NCBI RefSeq assembly: GCF_036588685.1
Contig: NC_086386.1
Location: forward strand, 4,806,117 to 4,870,116
Direction: 5' to 3'
Origin: Mytilus trossulus
Taxonomy: Eukaryota; Mollusca; Bivalvia; Mytilida; Mytilidae
DNA length: 64,000 bases
The notes under the pieces are model-generated. The model made no database searches, was not told where the DNA came from, and saw only the letters and a program-made list of their open reading frames with translations. Every line of letters begins with the position of its first letter. Positions within the stretch are counted from its first letter, which is position 1. Of the stretch, positions 1 to 13,200 are shown one piece after another. The position numbers were made by a program, and so were the translations under genes.

Positions 1-1361
1 TCAATCACACATTCGGTACTCTTCGGTATATCCCTACGGCAAAGTTCCGAACCGGACCTACCTCATTTTAAAGGTATTACCCCAAGCTATTCCCCACTTA
101 AATATTTTTCTGGGATCCGGGCCCGTCTGGCCACCACAGAGGTTCAAAGTTGCCCATTTACGTTTTTTTCATATCAATCACACATTCGGTACTCTTCGGT
201 ATATCCCTACGGCAAAGTTCCGAACCGGATCTAGCTCATTTTAAAGGTATTGACCCAAGCTATTCCCCACTTAAATATTTTTCTGGGATCCGGGCCTGTC
301 TGGCCACCACAGAGATTCAAAGTTGCCCATTAACGTATTTTTCATATCAATCACACATTCGGTACTCTTCGGTATATCCCTACGGCAAAGTTCCGAAACC
401 GGACCTAGCTCAATTTGAAGGTATTGACCCAAGCTATTCCCCACTTAAATATTTTTCTGGGATCCGGCCCCGTCTGGCCACCACAGAGGTTCAAAGTTGC
501 CCATTAACGTATTTTTCATATCAACCACACATTCGGTACTCTTCGGTATATCCCTACGGCAAAGTTCCGAACCGGACCTAGCTCATGTTGAAGGTATTGA
601 CCCAAGCTATTCCCCACTTAAATATTTTTCTGGGATCCGGGCCCGTCTGGCCACCACAGAGGTTCAAAGTTGCCCATTAACGTATTTTTCATATCAATCA
701 CACATTCGGTACTCTTCGGTATATCTCTACGGCAAAGTTCCGAACCGGACCTAGCTCAATTTGAAGGTATTGACCCAAGCTATTCCCCACTTAAATATTT
801 TTCTGGGATCCGGGCCCGTCTGGCCACCACAGAGGTTCAAAGTTGCCCATTAACGTATTTTTCATATCAATCACACATTCGGTACTCTTCGGTATATCTC
901 TACGGCAAAGTTCCGAACCGGACCTAGCTCAATTTGAAGGTATTGACCCAAGCTATTCCCCACTTAAATATTTTTCTGGGATCCGGGCCCGTCTGGCCAC
1001 CACAGAGGTTCAAAGTTGCCCATTAACGTATTTTTCATATCAACCACACATTCGGTACTCTTCGGTATATCCCTACGGCAAAGTTCCGAACCGGACCTAG
1101 CTCATTTTGAAGGTATTGACCCAAGCTATTCCCCACTTAAATATTTTTCTGGGATCCGGGCCCGTCTGGCCACCACAGAGGTTCAAAGTTGCCCATTAAC
1201 GTATTTTTCATATCAATCACACATTCGGTACTCTTCGGTATATCTCTACGGCAAAGTTCCGAACCGGACCTAGCTCAATTTGAAGGTATTGACCCAAGCT
1301 ATTCCCCACTTAAATATTTTTCTGGGATCCGGGCCCGTCTGGCCACCACAGAGGTTCAAAG

Positions 1362-4300
1362 TTGCCCATTAACGTATTTTTCATATCAACCACACATTCG
1401 GTACTCTTCGGTATATCCCTACGGCAAAGTTCCCAACCGGACCAAGCTCATGTTGAAGGTATTGACCCAAGCTATTCCCCACTTAAATATTTTTCTGGGA
1501 TCCGGGCCCGTCTGGCCACCACAGAGGTTCAAAGTTGCCCATTAACGTATTTTTCATATCAATCACACATTCGGTACTCTTCGGTATATCCCTACGGCAA
1601 AGTTCCGAACCGGACCTAGCTCAATTTGAAGGTATTGACCCAAGCTATTCCCCACTTAAATATTTTTCTGGGATCCGGGCCCGTCTGGCCACCACAGAGG
1701 TTCAAAGTTGCCCATTAACGTATTTTTCATATCAACCACACATTCGGTACTCTTCGGTATATCCCTACGGCAAAGTTCCGAACCGGACCTAGCTCATGTT
1801 GAAGGTATTGACCCAAGCTATTCCCCACTTAAATATTTTTCTGGGATCCGGGCCCGTCTGGCCACCACAGAGGTTCAAAGTTGCCCATTAACGTATTTTT
1901 CATATCAATCACACATTCGGTACTCTTCGGTATATCTCTACGGCAAAGTTCCGAACCGGACCTAGCTCAATTTGAAGGTATTGACCCAAGCTATTCCCCA
2001 CTTAAATATTTTTCTGGGATCCGGGCCCGTCTGGCCACCACAGAGGTTCAAAGTTGCCCATTAACGTATTTTTCATATCAACCACACATTCGGTACTCTT
2101 CGGTATATCCCTACGGCAAAGTTCCGAACCGGACCTAGCTCATTTTGAAGGTATTGACCCAAGCTATTCCCCACTTAAATATTTTTCTGGGATCCGGGCC
2201 CGTCTGGCCACCACAGAGGTTCAAAGTTGCCCATTAACGTATTTTTCATATCAATCACACATTCGGTACTCTTCGGTATATCCCTACGGCAAAGTTCCGA
2301 ACCGGACCTAGCTCAATTTGAAGGTATTGACCCAAGCTATTCCCCACTTAAATATTTTTCTGGGATCCGGGCCCGTTCCCAACCGGACCAAGCTCATGTT
2401 GAAGGTATTGACCCAAGCTATTCCCCACTTAAATATTTTTCTGGGATCCGGGCCCGTCTGGCCACCACAGAGGTTCAAAGTTGCCCATTAACGTATTTTT
2501 CATATCAATCACACATTCGGTACTCTTCGGTATATCTCTACGGCAAAGTTCCGAACCGGACCTAGCTCAATTTGAAGGTATTGACCCAAGCTATTCCCCA
2601 CTTAAATATTTTTCTGGGATCCGGGCCCGTCTGGCCACCACAGAGGTTCAAAGTTGCCCATTAACGTATTTTTCATATCAACCACACATTCGGTACTCTT
2701 CGGTATATCCCTACGGCAAAGTTCCGAACCGGACCTAGCTCATTTTGAAGGTATTGACCCAAGCTATTCCCCACTTAAATATTTTTCTGGGATCCGGGCC
2801 CGTCTGGCCACCACAGAGGTTCAAAGTTGCCCATTAACGTATTTTTCATATCAATCACACATTCGGTACTCTTCGGTATATCCCTACGGCAAAGTTCCGA
2901 ACCGGACCTAGCTCAATTTGAAGGTATTGACCCAAGCTATTCCCCACTTAAATATTTTTCTGGGATCCGGGCCCGTCTGGCCACCACAGAGGTTCAAAGT
3001 TGCCCATTTACGTATTTTTCATATCAACCACACATTCGGTACTCTTCGGTATATCCCTACGGCAAAGTTCCGAACCGGACCTAGCTCATGTTGAAGGTAT
3101 TGACCCAAGCTATTCCCCACTTAAATATTTTTCTGGGATCCGGGCCCGTCTGGCCACCACAGAGGTTCAAAGTTGCCCATTAACGTATTTTTCATATCAA
3201 TCACACATTCGGTACTCTTCGGTATATCTCTACGGCAAAGTTCCGAACCGGACCTAGCTCAATTTGAAGGTATTGACCCAAGCTATTCCCCACTTAAATA
3301 TTTTTCTGGGATCCGGGCCCGTCTGGCCACCACAGAGGTTCAAAGTTGCCCATTAACGTATTTTTCATATCAACCACACATTCGGTACTCTTCGGTATAT
3401 CCCTACGGCAAAGTTCCGAACCGGACCTAGCTCATTTTGAAGGTATTGACCCAAGCTATTCCCCACTTAAATATTTTTCTGGGATCCGGGCCCGTCTGGC
3501 CACCACAGAGGTTCAAAGTTTCCCATTAACGTATTTTTCATATCAATCACACATTCGGTACTCTTCGGTATATCTCTACGGCAAAGTTCCGAACCGGACC
3601 TAGCTCAATTTGAAGGTATTGACCCAAGCTATTCCCCACTTAAATATTTTTCTGGGATCCGGGCCCGTCTGGCCACCACAGAGGTTCAAAGTTGCCCATT
3701 AACGTATTTTTCATATCAATCACACATTCGGTACTCTTCGGTATATCCCTACGGCAAAGTTCCGAACCGGACCTAGCTCATGTTGAAGGTATTGACCCAA
3801 GCTATTCCCCACTTAAATATTTTTCTGGGATCCGGGCCCGTCTGGCCACCACAGAGGTTCAAAGTTGCCCATTAACGTATTTTTCATATCAATCACACAT
3901 TCGGTACTCTTCGGTATATCTCTACGGCAAAGTTCCGAACCGGACCTAGCTCAATTTGAAGGTATTGACCCAAGCTATTCCCCACTTAAATATTTTTCTG
4001 GGATCCGGGCCCGTCTGGCCACCACAGAGGTTCAAAGTTGCCCATTAACGTATTTTTCATATCAACCACACATTCGGTACTCTTCGGTATATCCCTACGG
4101 CAAAGTTCCGAACCGGACCTAGCTCATTTTGAAGGTATTGACCCAAGCTATTCCCCACTTAAATATTTTTCTGGGATCCGGGCCCGTCTGGCCACCACAG
4201 AGGTTCAAAGTTGCCCATTAACGTATTTTTCATATCAATCACACATTCGGTACTCTTCGGTATATCTCTACGGCAAAGTTCCGAACCGGACCTAGCTCAA

Positions 4301-7300
4301 TTTGAAGGTATTGACCCAAGCTATTCCCCACTTAAATATTTTTCTGGGATCCGGGCCCGTCTGGCCACCACAGAGGTTCAAAGTTGCCCATTAACGTATT
4401 TTTCATATCAACCACACATTCGGTACTCTTCGGTATATCCCTACGGCAAAGTTCCCAACCGGACCAAGCTCATGTTGAAGGTATTGACCCAAGCTATTCC
4501 CCACTTAAATATTTTTCTGGGATCCGGGCCCGTCTGGCCACCACAGAGGTTCAAAGTTGCCCATTAACGTATTTTTCATATCAATCACACATTCGGTACT
4601 CTTCGGTATATCCCTACGGCAAAGTTCCGAACCGGACCTAGCTCAATTTGAAGGTATTGACCCAAGCTATTCCCCACTTAAATATTTTTCTGGGATCCGG
4701 GCCCGTCTGGCCACCACAGAGGTTCAAAGTTGCCCATTAACGTATTTTTCATATCAACCACACATTCGGTACTCTTCGGTATATCCCTACGGCAAAGTTC
4801 CGAACCGGACCTAGCTCATGTTGAAGGTATTGACCCAAGCTATTCCCCACTTAAATATTTTTCTGGGATCCGGGCCCGTCTGGCCACCACAGAGGTTCAA
4901 AGTTGCCCATTAACGTATTTTTCATATCAATCACACATTCGGTACTCTTCGGTATATCTCTACGGCAAAGTTCCGAACCGGACCTAGCTCAATTTGAAGG
5001 TATTGACCCAAGCTATTCCCCACTTAAATATTTTTCTGGGATCCGGGCCCGTCTGGCCACCACAGAGGTTCAAAGTTGCCCATTAACGTATTTTTCATAT
5101 CAACCACACATTCGGTACTCTTCGGTATATCCCTACGGCAAAGTTCCGAACCGGACCTAGCTCATTTTGAAGGTATTGACCCAAGCTATTCCCCACTTAA
5201 ATATTTTTCTGGGATCCGGGCCCGTCTGGCCACCACAGAGGTTCAAAGTTGCCCATTAACGTATTTTTCATATCAATCACACATTCGGTACTCTTCGGTA
5301 TATCCCTACGGCAAAGTTCCGAACCGGACCTAGCTCAATTTGAAGGTATTGACCCAAGCTATTCCCCACTTAAATATTTTTCTGGGATCCGGGCCCGTTC
5401 CCAACCGGACCAAGCTCATGTTGAAGGTATTGACCCAAGCTATTCCCCACTTAAATATTTTTCTGGGATCCGGGCCCGTCTGGCCACCACAGAGGTTCAA
5501 AGTTGCCCATTAACGTATTTTTCATATCAATCACACATTCGGTACTCTTCGGTATATCTCTACGGCAAAGTTCCGAACCGGACCTAGCTCAATTTGAAGG
5601 TATTGACCCAAGCTATTCCCCACTTAAATATTTTTCTGGGATCCGGGCCCGTCTGGCCACCACAGAGGTTCAAAGTTGCCCATTAACGTATTTTTCATAT
5701 CAACCACACATTCGGTACTCTTCGGTATATCCCTACGGCAAAGTTCCGAACCGGACCTAGCTCATTTTGAAGGTATTGACCCAAGCTATTCCCCACTTAA
5801 ATATTTTTCTGGGATCCGGGCCCGTCTGGCCACCACAGAGGTTCAAAGTTGCCCATTAACGTATTTTTCATATCAATCACACATTCGGTACTCTTCGGTA
5901 TATCCCTACGGCAAAGTTCCGAACCGGACCTAGCTCAATTTGAAGGTATTGACCCAAGCTATTCCCCACTTAAATATTTTTCTGGGATCCGGGCCCGTCT
6001 GGCCACCACAGAGGTTCAAAGTTGCCCATTTACGTATTTTTCATATCAACCACACATTCGGTACTCTTCGGTATATCCCTACGGCAAAGTTCCGAACCGG
6101 ACCTAGCTCATGTTGAAGGTATTGACCCAAGCTATTCCCCACTTAAATATTTTTCTGGGATCCGGGCCCGTCTGGCCACCACAGAGGTTCAAAGTTGCCC
6201 ATTAACGTATTTTTCATATCAATCACACATTCGGTACTCTTCGGTATATCTCTACGGCAAAGTTCCGAACCGGACCTAGCTCAATTTGAAGGTATTGACC
6301 CAAGCTATTCCCCACTTAAATATTTTTCTGGGATCCGGGCCCGTCTGGCCACCACAGAGGTTCAAAGTTGCCCATTAACGTATTTTTCATATCAACCACA
6401 CATTCGGTACTCTTCGGTATATCCCTACGGCAAAGTTCCGAACCGGACCTAGCTCATTTTGAAGGTATTGACCCAAGCTATTCCCCACTTAAATATTTTT
6501 CTGGGATCCGGGCCCGTCTGGCCACCACAGAGGTTCAAAGTTGCCCATTAACGTATTTTTCATATCAATCACACATTCGGTACTCTTCGGTATATCCCTA
6601 CGGCAAAGTTCCGAACCGGACCTAGCTCAATTTGAAGGTATTGACCCAAGCTATTCCCCACTTAAATATTTTTCTGGGATCCGGGCCCGTCTGGCCACCA
6701 CAGAGGTTCAAAGTTGCCCATTAACGTATTTTTCATATCAACCACACATTCGGTACTCTTCGGTATATCCCTACGGCAAAGTTCCCAACCGGACCAAGCT
6801 CATGTTGAAGGTATTGACCCAAGCTATTCCCCACTTAAATATTTTTCTGGGATCCGGGCCCGTCTGGCCACCACAGAGGTTCAAAGTTGCCCATTAACGT
6901 ATTTTTCATATCAACCACACATTCGGTACTCTTCGGTATATCCCTACGGCAAAGTTCCGAACCGGACCTAGCTCATTTTGAAGGTATTGACCCAAGCTAT
7001 TCCCCACTTAAATATTTTTCTGGGATCCGGGCCCGTCTGGCCACCACAGAGGTTCAAAGTTGCCCATTAACGTATTTTTCATATCAATCACACATTCGGT
7101 ACTCTTCGGTATATCTCTACGGCAAAGTTCCGAACCGGACCTAGCTCATGTTGAAGGTATTGACCCAAGCTATTCCCCACTTAAATATTTTTCTGGGATC
7201 CGGGCCCGTCTGGCCACCACAGAGGTTCAAAGTTGCCCATTAACGTATTTTTCATATCAACCACACATTCGGTACTCTTCGGTATATCCCTACGGCAAAG

Positions 7301-10254
7301 TTCCCAACCGGACCAAACTCATGTTGAAGGTATTGACCCAAGCTATTCCCCACTTAAATATTTTTCTGGGATCCGGGCCCGTCTGGCCACCACAGAGGTT
7401 CAAAGTTGCCCATTAACGTATTTTTCATATCAATCACACATTCGGTACTCTTCGGTATATCCCTACGGCAAAGTTCCGAACCGGACCTAGCTCAATTTGA
7501 AGGTATTGACCCAAGCTATTCCCCACTTAAATATTTTTCTGGGATCCGGGCCCGTCTGGCCACCACAGAGGTTCAAAGTTGCCCATTAACGTATTTTTCA
7601 TATCAACCACACATTCGGTACTCTTCGGTATATCCCTACGGCAAAGTTCCGAACCGGACCTAGCTCATGTTGAAGGTATTGACCCAAGCTATTCCCCACT
7701 TAAATATTTTTCTGGGATCCGGGCCCGTCTGGCCACCACAGAGGTTCAAAGTTGCCCATTAACGTATTTTTCATATCAATCACACATTCGGTACTCTTCG
7801 GTATATCTCTACGGCAAAGTTCCGAACCGGACCTAGCTCAATTTGAAGGTATTGACCCAAGCTATTCCCCACTTAAATATTTTTCTGGGATCCGGGCCCG
7901 TCTGGCCACCACAGAGGTTCAAAGTTGCCCATTAACGTATTTTTCATATCAACCACACATTCGGTACTCTTCGGTATATCCCTACGGCAAAGTTCCGAAC
8001 CGGACCTAGCTCATTTTGAAGGTATTGACCCAAGCTATTCCCCACTTAAATATTTTTCTGGGATCCGGGCCCGTCTGGCCACCACAGAGGTTCAAAGTTG
8101 CCCATTAACGTATTTTTCATATCAATCACACATTCGGTACTCTTCGGTATATCCCTACGGCAAAGTTCCGAACCGGACCTAGCTCAATTTGAAGGTATTG
8201 ACCCAAGCTATTCCCCACTTAAATATTTTTCTGGGATCCGGGCCCGTTCCCAACCGGACCAAGCTCATGTTGAAGGTATTGACCCAAGCTATTCCCCACT
8301 TAAATATTTTTCTGGGATCCGGGCCCGTCTGGCCACCACAGAGGTTCAAAGTTGCCCATTAACGTATTTTTCATATCAATCACACATTCGGTACTCTTCG
8401 GTATATCTCTACGGCAAAGTTCCGAACCGGACCTAGCTCAATTTGAAGGTATTGACCCAAGCTATTCCCCACTTAAATATTTTTCTGGGATCCGGGCCCG
8501 TCTGGCCACCACAGAGGTTCAAAGTTGCCCATTAACGTATTTTTCATATCAACCACACATTCGGTACTCTTCGGTATATCCCTACGGCAAAGTTCCGAAC
8601 CGGACCTAGCTCATTTTGAAGGTATTGACCCAAGCTATTCCCCACTTAAATATTTTTCTGGGATCCGGGCCTGTCTGGCCACCACAGAGGTTCAAAGTTG
8701 CCCATTAACGTATTTTTCATATCAATCACACATTCGGTACTCTTCGGTATATCCCTACGGCAAAGTTCCGAACCGGACCTAGCTCAATTTGAAGGTATTG
8801 ACCCAAGCTATTCCCCACTTAAATATTTTTCTGGGATCCGGGCCCGTCTGGCCACCACAGAGGTTCAAAGTTGCCCATTTACGTATTTTTCATATCAACC
8901 ACACATTCGGTACTCTTCGGTATATCCCTACGGCAAAGTTCCGAACCGGACCTAGCTCATGTTGAAGGTATTGACCCAAGCTATTCCCCACTTAAATATT
9001 TTTCTGGGATCCGGGCCCGTCTGGCCACCACAGAGGTTCAAAGTTGCCCATTAACGTATTTTTCATATCAATCACACATTCGGTACTCTTCGGTATATCT
9101 CTACGGCAAAGTTCCGAACCGGACCTAGCTCAATTTGAAGGTATTGACCCAAGCTATTCCCCACTTAAATATTTTTCTGGGATCCGGGCCCGTCTGGCCA
9201 CCACAGAGGTTCAAAGTTGCCCATTAACGTATTTTTCATATCAACCACACATTCGGTACTCTTCGGTATATCCCTACGGCAAAGTTCCGAACCGGACCTA
9301 GCTCATTTTGAAGGTATTGACCCAAGCTATTCCCCACTTAAATATTTTTCTGGGATCCGGGCCCGTCTGGCCACCACAGAGGTTCAAAGTTGCCCATTAA
9401 CGTATTTTTCATATCAATCACACATTCGGTACTCTTCGGTATATCCCTACGGCAAAGTTCCGAACCGGACCTAGCTCAATTTGAAGGTATTGACCCAAGC
9501 TATTCCCCACTTAAATATTTTTCTGGGATCCGGGCCCGTCTGGCCACCACAGAGGTTCAAAGTTGCCCATTAACGTATTTTTCATATCAACCACACATTC
9601 GGTACTCTTCGGTATATCCCTACGGCAAAGTTCCCAACCGGACCAAGCTCATGTTGAAGGTATTGACCCAAGCTATTCCCCACTTAAATATTTTTCTGGG
9701 ATCCGGGCCCGTCTGGCCACCACAGAGGTTCAAAGTTGCCCATTAACGTATTTTTCATATCAATCACACATTCGGTACTCTTCGGTATATCTCTACGGCA
9801 AAGTTCCGAACCGGACCTAGCTCAATTTGAAGGTATTGACCCAAGCTATTCCCCACTTAAATATTTTTCTGGGATCCGGGCCCGTCTGGCCACCACAGAG
9901 GTTCAAAGTTGCCCATTAACGTATTTTTCATATCAACCACACATTCGGTACTCTTCGGTATATCCCTACGGCAAAGTTCCGAACCGGACCTAGCTCATGT
10001 TGAAGGTATTGACCCAAGCTATTCCCCACTTAAATATTTTTCTGGGATCCGGGCCCGTCTGGCCACCACAGAGGTTCAAAGTTGCCCATTAACGTATTTT
10101 TCATATCAATCACACATTCGGTACTCTTCGGTATATCTCTACGGCAAAGTTCCGAACCGGACCTAGCTCAATTTGAAGGTATTGACCCAAGCTATTCCCC
10201 ACTTAAATATTTTTCTGGGATCCGGGCCCGTCTGGCCACCACAGAGGTTCAAAG
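1362..10254. repeat. Higher-order repeat regime A, 3022-bp period
   Basis: The TTCCCAACCGGACCAAG variant recurs at monomers starting 1362 and 4384, the 254-bp long unit at 2227 and 5249, and the CCCATTTACG variant at 3000 and 6022: each step is 3022 bp, equal to 17 monomers plus 81 bp. The next step is 2849 bp (5249 to 8098 and 6022 to 8871), one monomer shorter. The third copy has therefore lost a monomer and been partly reshuffled between 6541 and 7233. Confidence 0.88.
2377..2457. repeat. 81-bp truncated satellite monomer
   Basis: After GGGCCCGT the sequence jumps into CCCAACCGGACC, skipping 92 bp of the normal unit, so this monomer is only 81 bp long. The same junction is found near 5399 and 8248. 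It is a shared derived deletion that marks the 3022-bp higher-order repeat. Confidence 0.85.
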
Positions 10255-13200
10255 TTGCCCATTAACGTATTTTTCATAGCAATCACACATTCGGTACTCT
10301 TCGGTATATCCCTACGGAAAAGTTCCGAACCGGACCTAGCTCAATTTGAAGGTATTGACCCAAGCTATTCCCCACTTAAATATTTTTCTGGGATCCGGGC
10401 CCGTCTGGCCACCACAGAGGTTCAAAGTTGCCCATTAACGTATTTTTCATATCAACCACACATTCGGTACTCTTCGGTATATCCCTACGGCAAAGTTCCC
10501 AACCGGACCAAGCTCATGTTGAAGGTATTGACCCAAGCTATTCCCCACTTAAATATTTTTCTGGGATCCGGGCCCGTCTGGCCACCACAGAGGTTCAAAG
10601 TTGCCCATTAACGTATTTTTCATATCAATCACACATTCGGTACTCTTCGGTATATCCCTACGGCAAAGTTCCGAACCGGACCTAGCTCAATTTGAAGGTA
10701 TTGACCCAAGCTATTCCCCACTTAAATATTTTTCTGGGATCCGGGCCCGTCTGGCCACCACAGAGGTTCAAAGTTGCCCATTAACGTATTTTTCATATCA
10801 ACCACACATTCGGTACTCTTCGGTATATCCCTACGGCAAAGTTCCGAACCGGACCTAGCTCATGTTGAAGGTATTGACCCAAGCTATTCCCCACTTAAAT
10901 ATTTTTCTGGGATCCGGGCCCGTCTGGCCACCACAGAGGTTCAAAGTTGCCCATTAACGTATTTTTCATAGCAATCACACATTCGGTACTCTTCGGTATA
11001 TCCCTACGGAAAAGTTCCGAACCGGACCTAGCTCAATTTGAAGGTATTGACCCAAGCTATTCCCCACTTAAATATTTTTCTGGGATCCGGGCCCGTCTGG
11101 CCACCACAGAGGTTCAAAGTTGCCCATTAACGTATTTTTCATATCAACCACACATTCGGTACTCTTCGGTATATCCCTACGGCAAAGTTCCGAACCGGAC
11201 CTAGCTCATTTTGAAGGTATTGACCCAAGCTATTCCCCACTTAAATATTTTTCTGGGATCCGGGCCCGTCTGGCCACCACAGAGGTTCAAAGTTGCCCAT
11301 TAACGTATTTTTCATAGCAATCACACATTCGGTACTCTTCGGTATATCCCTACGGAAAAGTTCCGAACCGGACCTAGCTCAATTTGAAGGTATTGACCCA
11401 AGCTATTCCCCACTTAAATATTTTTCTGGGATCCGGGCCCGTCTGGCCACCACAGAGGTTCAAAGTTGCCCATTAACGTATTTTTCATATCAACCACACA
11501 TTCGGTACTCTTCGGTATATCCCTACGGCAAAGTTCCCAACCGGACCAAGCTCATGTTGAAGGTATTGACCCAAGCTATTCCCCACTTAAATATTTTTCT
11601 GGGATCCGGGCCCGTCTGGCCACCACAGAGGTTCAAAGTTGCCCATTAACGTATTTTTCATAGCAATCACACATTCGGTACTCTTCGGTATATCCCTACG
11701 GAAAAGTTCCGAACCGGACCTAGCTCAATTTGAAGGTATTGACCCAAGCTATTCCCCACTTAAATATTTTTCTGGGATCCGGGCCCGTCTGGCCACCACA
11801 GAGGTTCAAAGTTGCCCATTAACGTATTTTTCATATCAACCACACATTCGGTACTCTTCGGTATATCCCTACGGCAAAGTTCCCAACCGGACCAAGCTCA
11901 TGTTGAAGGTATTGACCCAAGCTATTCCCCACTTAAATATTTTTCTGGGATCCGGGCCCGTCTGGCCACCACAGAGGTTCAAAGTTGCCCATTAACGTAT
12001 TTTTCATATCAATCACACATTCGGTACTCTTCGGTATATCCCTACGGCAAAGTTCCGAACCGGACCTAGCTCAATTTGAAGGTATTGACCCAAGCTATTC
12101 CCCACTTAAATATTTTTCTGGGATCCGGGCCCGTCTGGCCACCACAGAGGTTCAAAGTTGCCCATTAACGTATTTTTCATATCAACCACACATTCGGTAC
12201 TCTTCGGTATATCCCTACGGCAAAGTTCCGAACCGGACCTAGCTCATGTTGAAGGTATTGACCCAAGCTATTCCCCACTTAAATATTTTTCTGGGATCCG
12301 GGCCCGTCTGGCCACCACAGAGGTTCAAAGTTGCCCATTAACGTATTTTTCATATCAATCACACATTCGGTACTCTTCGGTATATCTCTACGGCAAAGTT
12401 CCGAACCGGACCTAGCTCAATTTGAAGGTATTGACCCAAGCTATTCCCCACTTAAATATTTTTCTGGGATCCGGGCCCGTCTGGCCACCACAGAGGTTCA
12501 AAGTTGCCCATTAACGTATTTTTCATATCAACCACACATTCGGTACTCTTCGGTATATCCCTACGGCAAAGTTCCGAACCGGACCTAGCTCATTTTGAAG
12601 GTATTGACCCAAGCTATTCCCCACTTAAATATTTTTCTGGGATCCGGGCCCGTCTGGCCACCACAGAGGTTCAAAGTTGCCCATTAACGTATTTTTCATA
12701 GCAATCACACATTCGGTACTCTTCGGTATATCCCTACGGAAAAGTTCCGAACCGGACCTAGCTCAATTTGAAGGTATTGACCCAAGCTATTCCCCACTTA
12801 AATATTTTTCTGGGATCCGGGCCCGTCTGGCCACCACAGAGGTTCAAAGTTGCCCATTAACGTATTTTTCATATCAACCACACATTCGGTACTCTTCGGT
12901 ATATCCCTACGGCAAAGTTCCGAACCGGACCTAGCTCATTTTGAAGGTATTGACCCAAGCTATTCCCCACTTAAATATTTTTCTGGGATCCGGGCCCGTC
13001 TGGCCACCACAGAGGTTCAAAGTTGCCCATTAACGTATTTTTCATAGCAATCACACATTCGGTACTCTTCGGTATATCCCTACGGAAAAGTTCCGAACCG
13101 GACCTAGCTCAATTTGAAGGTATTGACCCAAGCTATTCCCCACTTAAATATTTTTCTGGGATCCGGGCCCGTCTGGCCACCACAGAGGTTCAAAGTTGCC

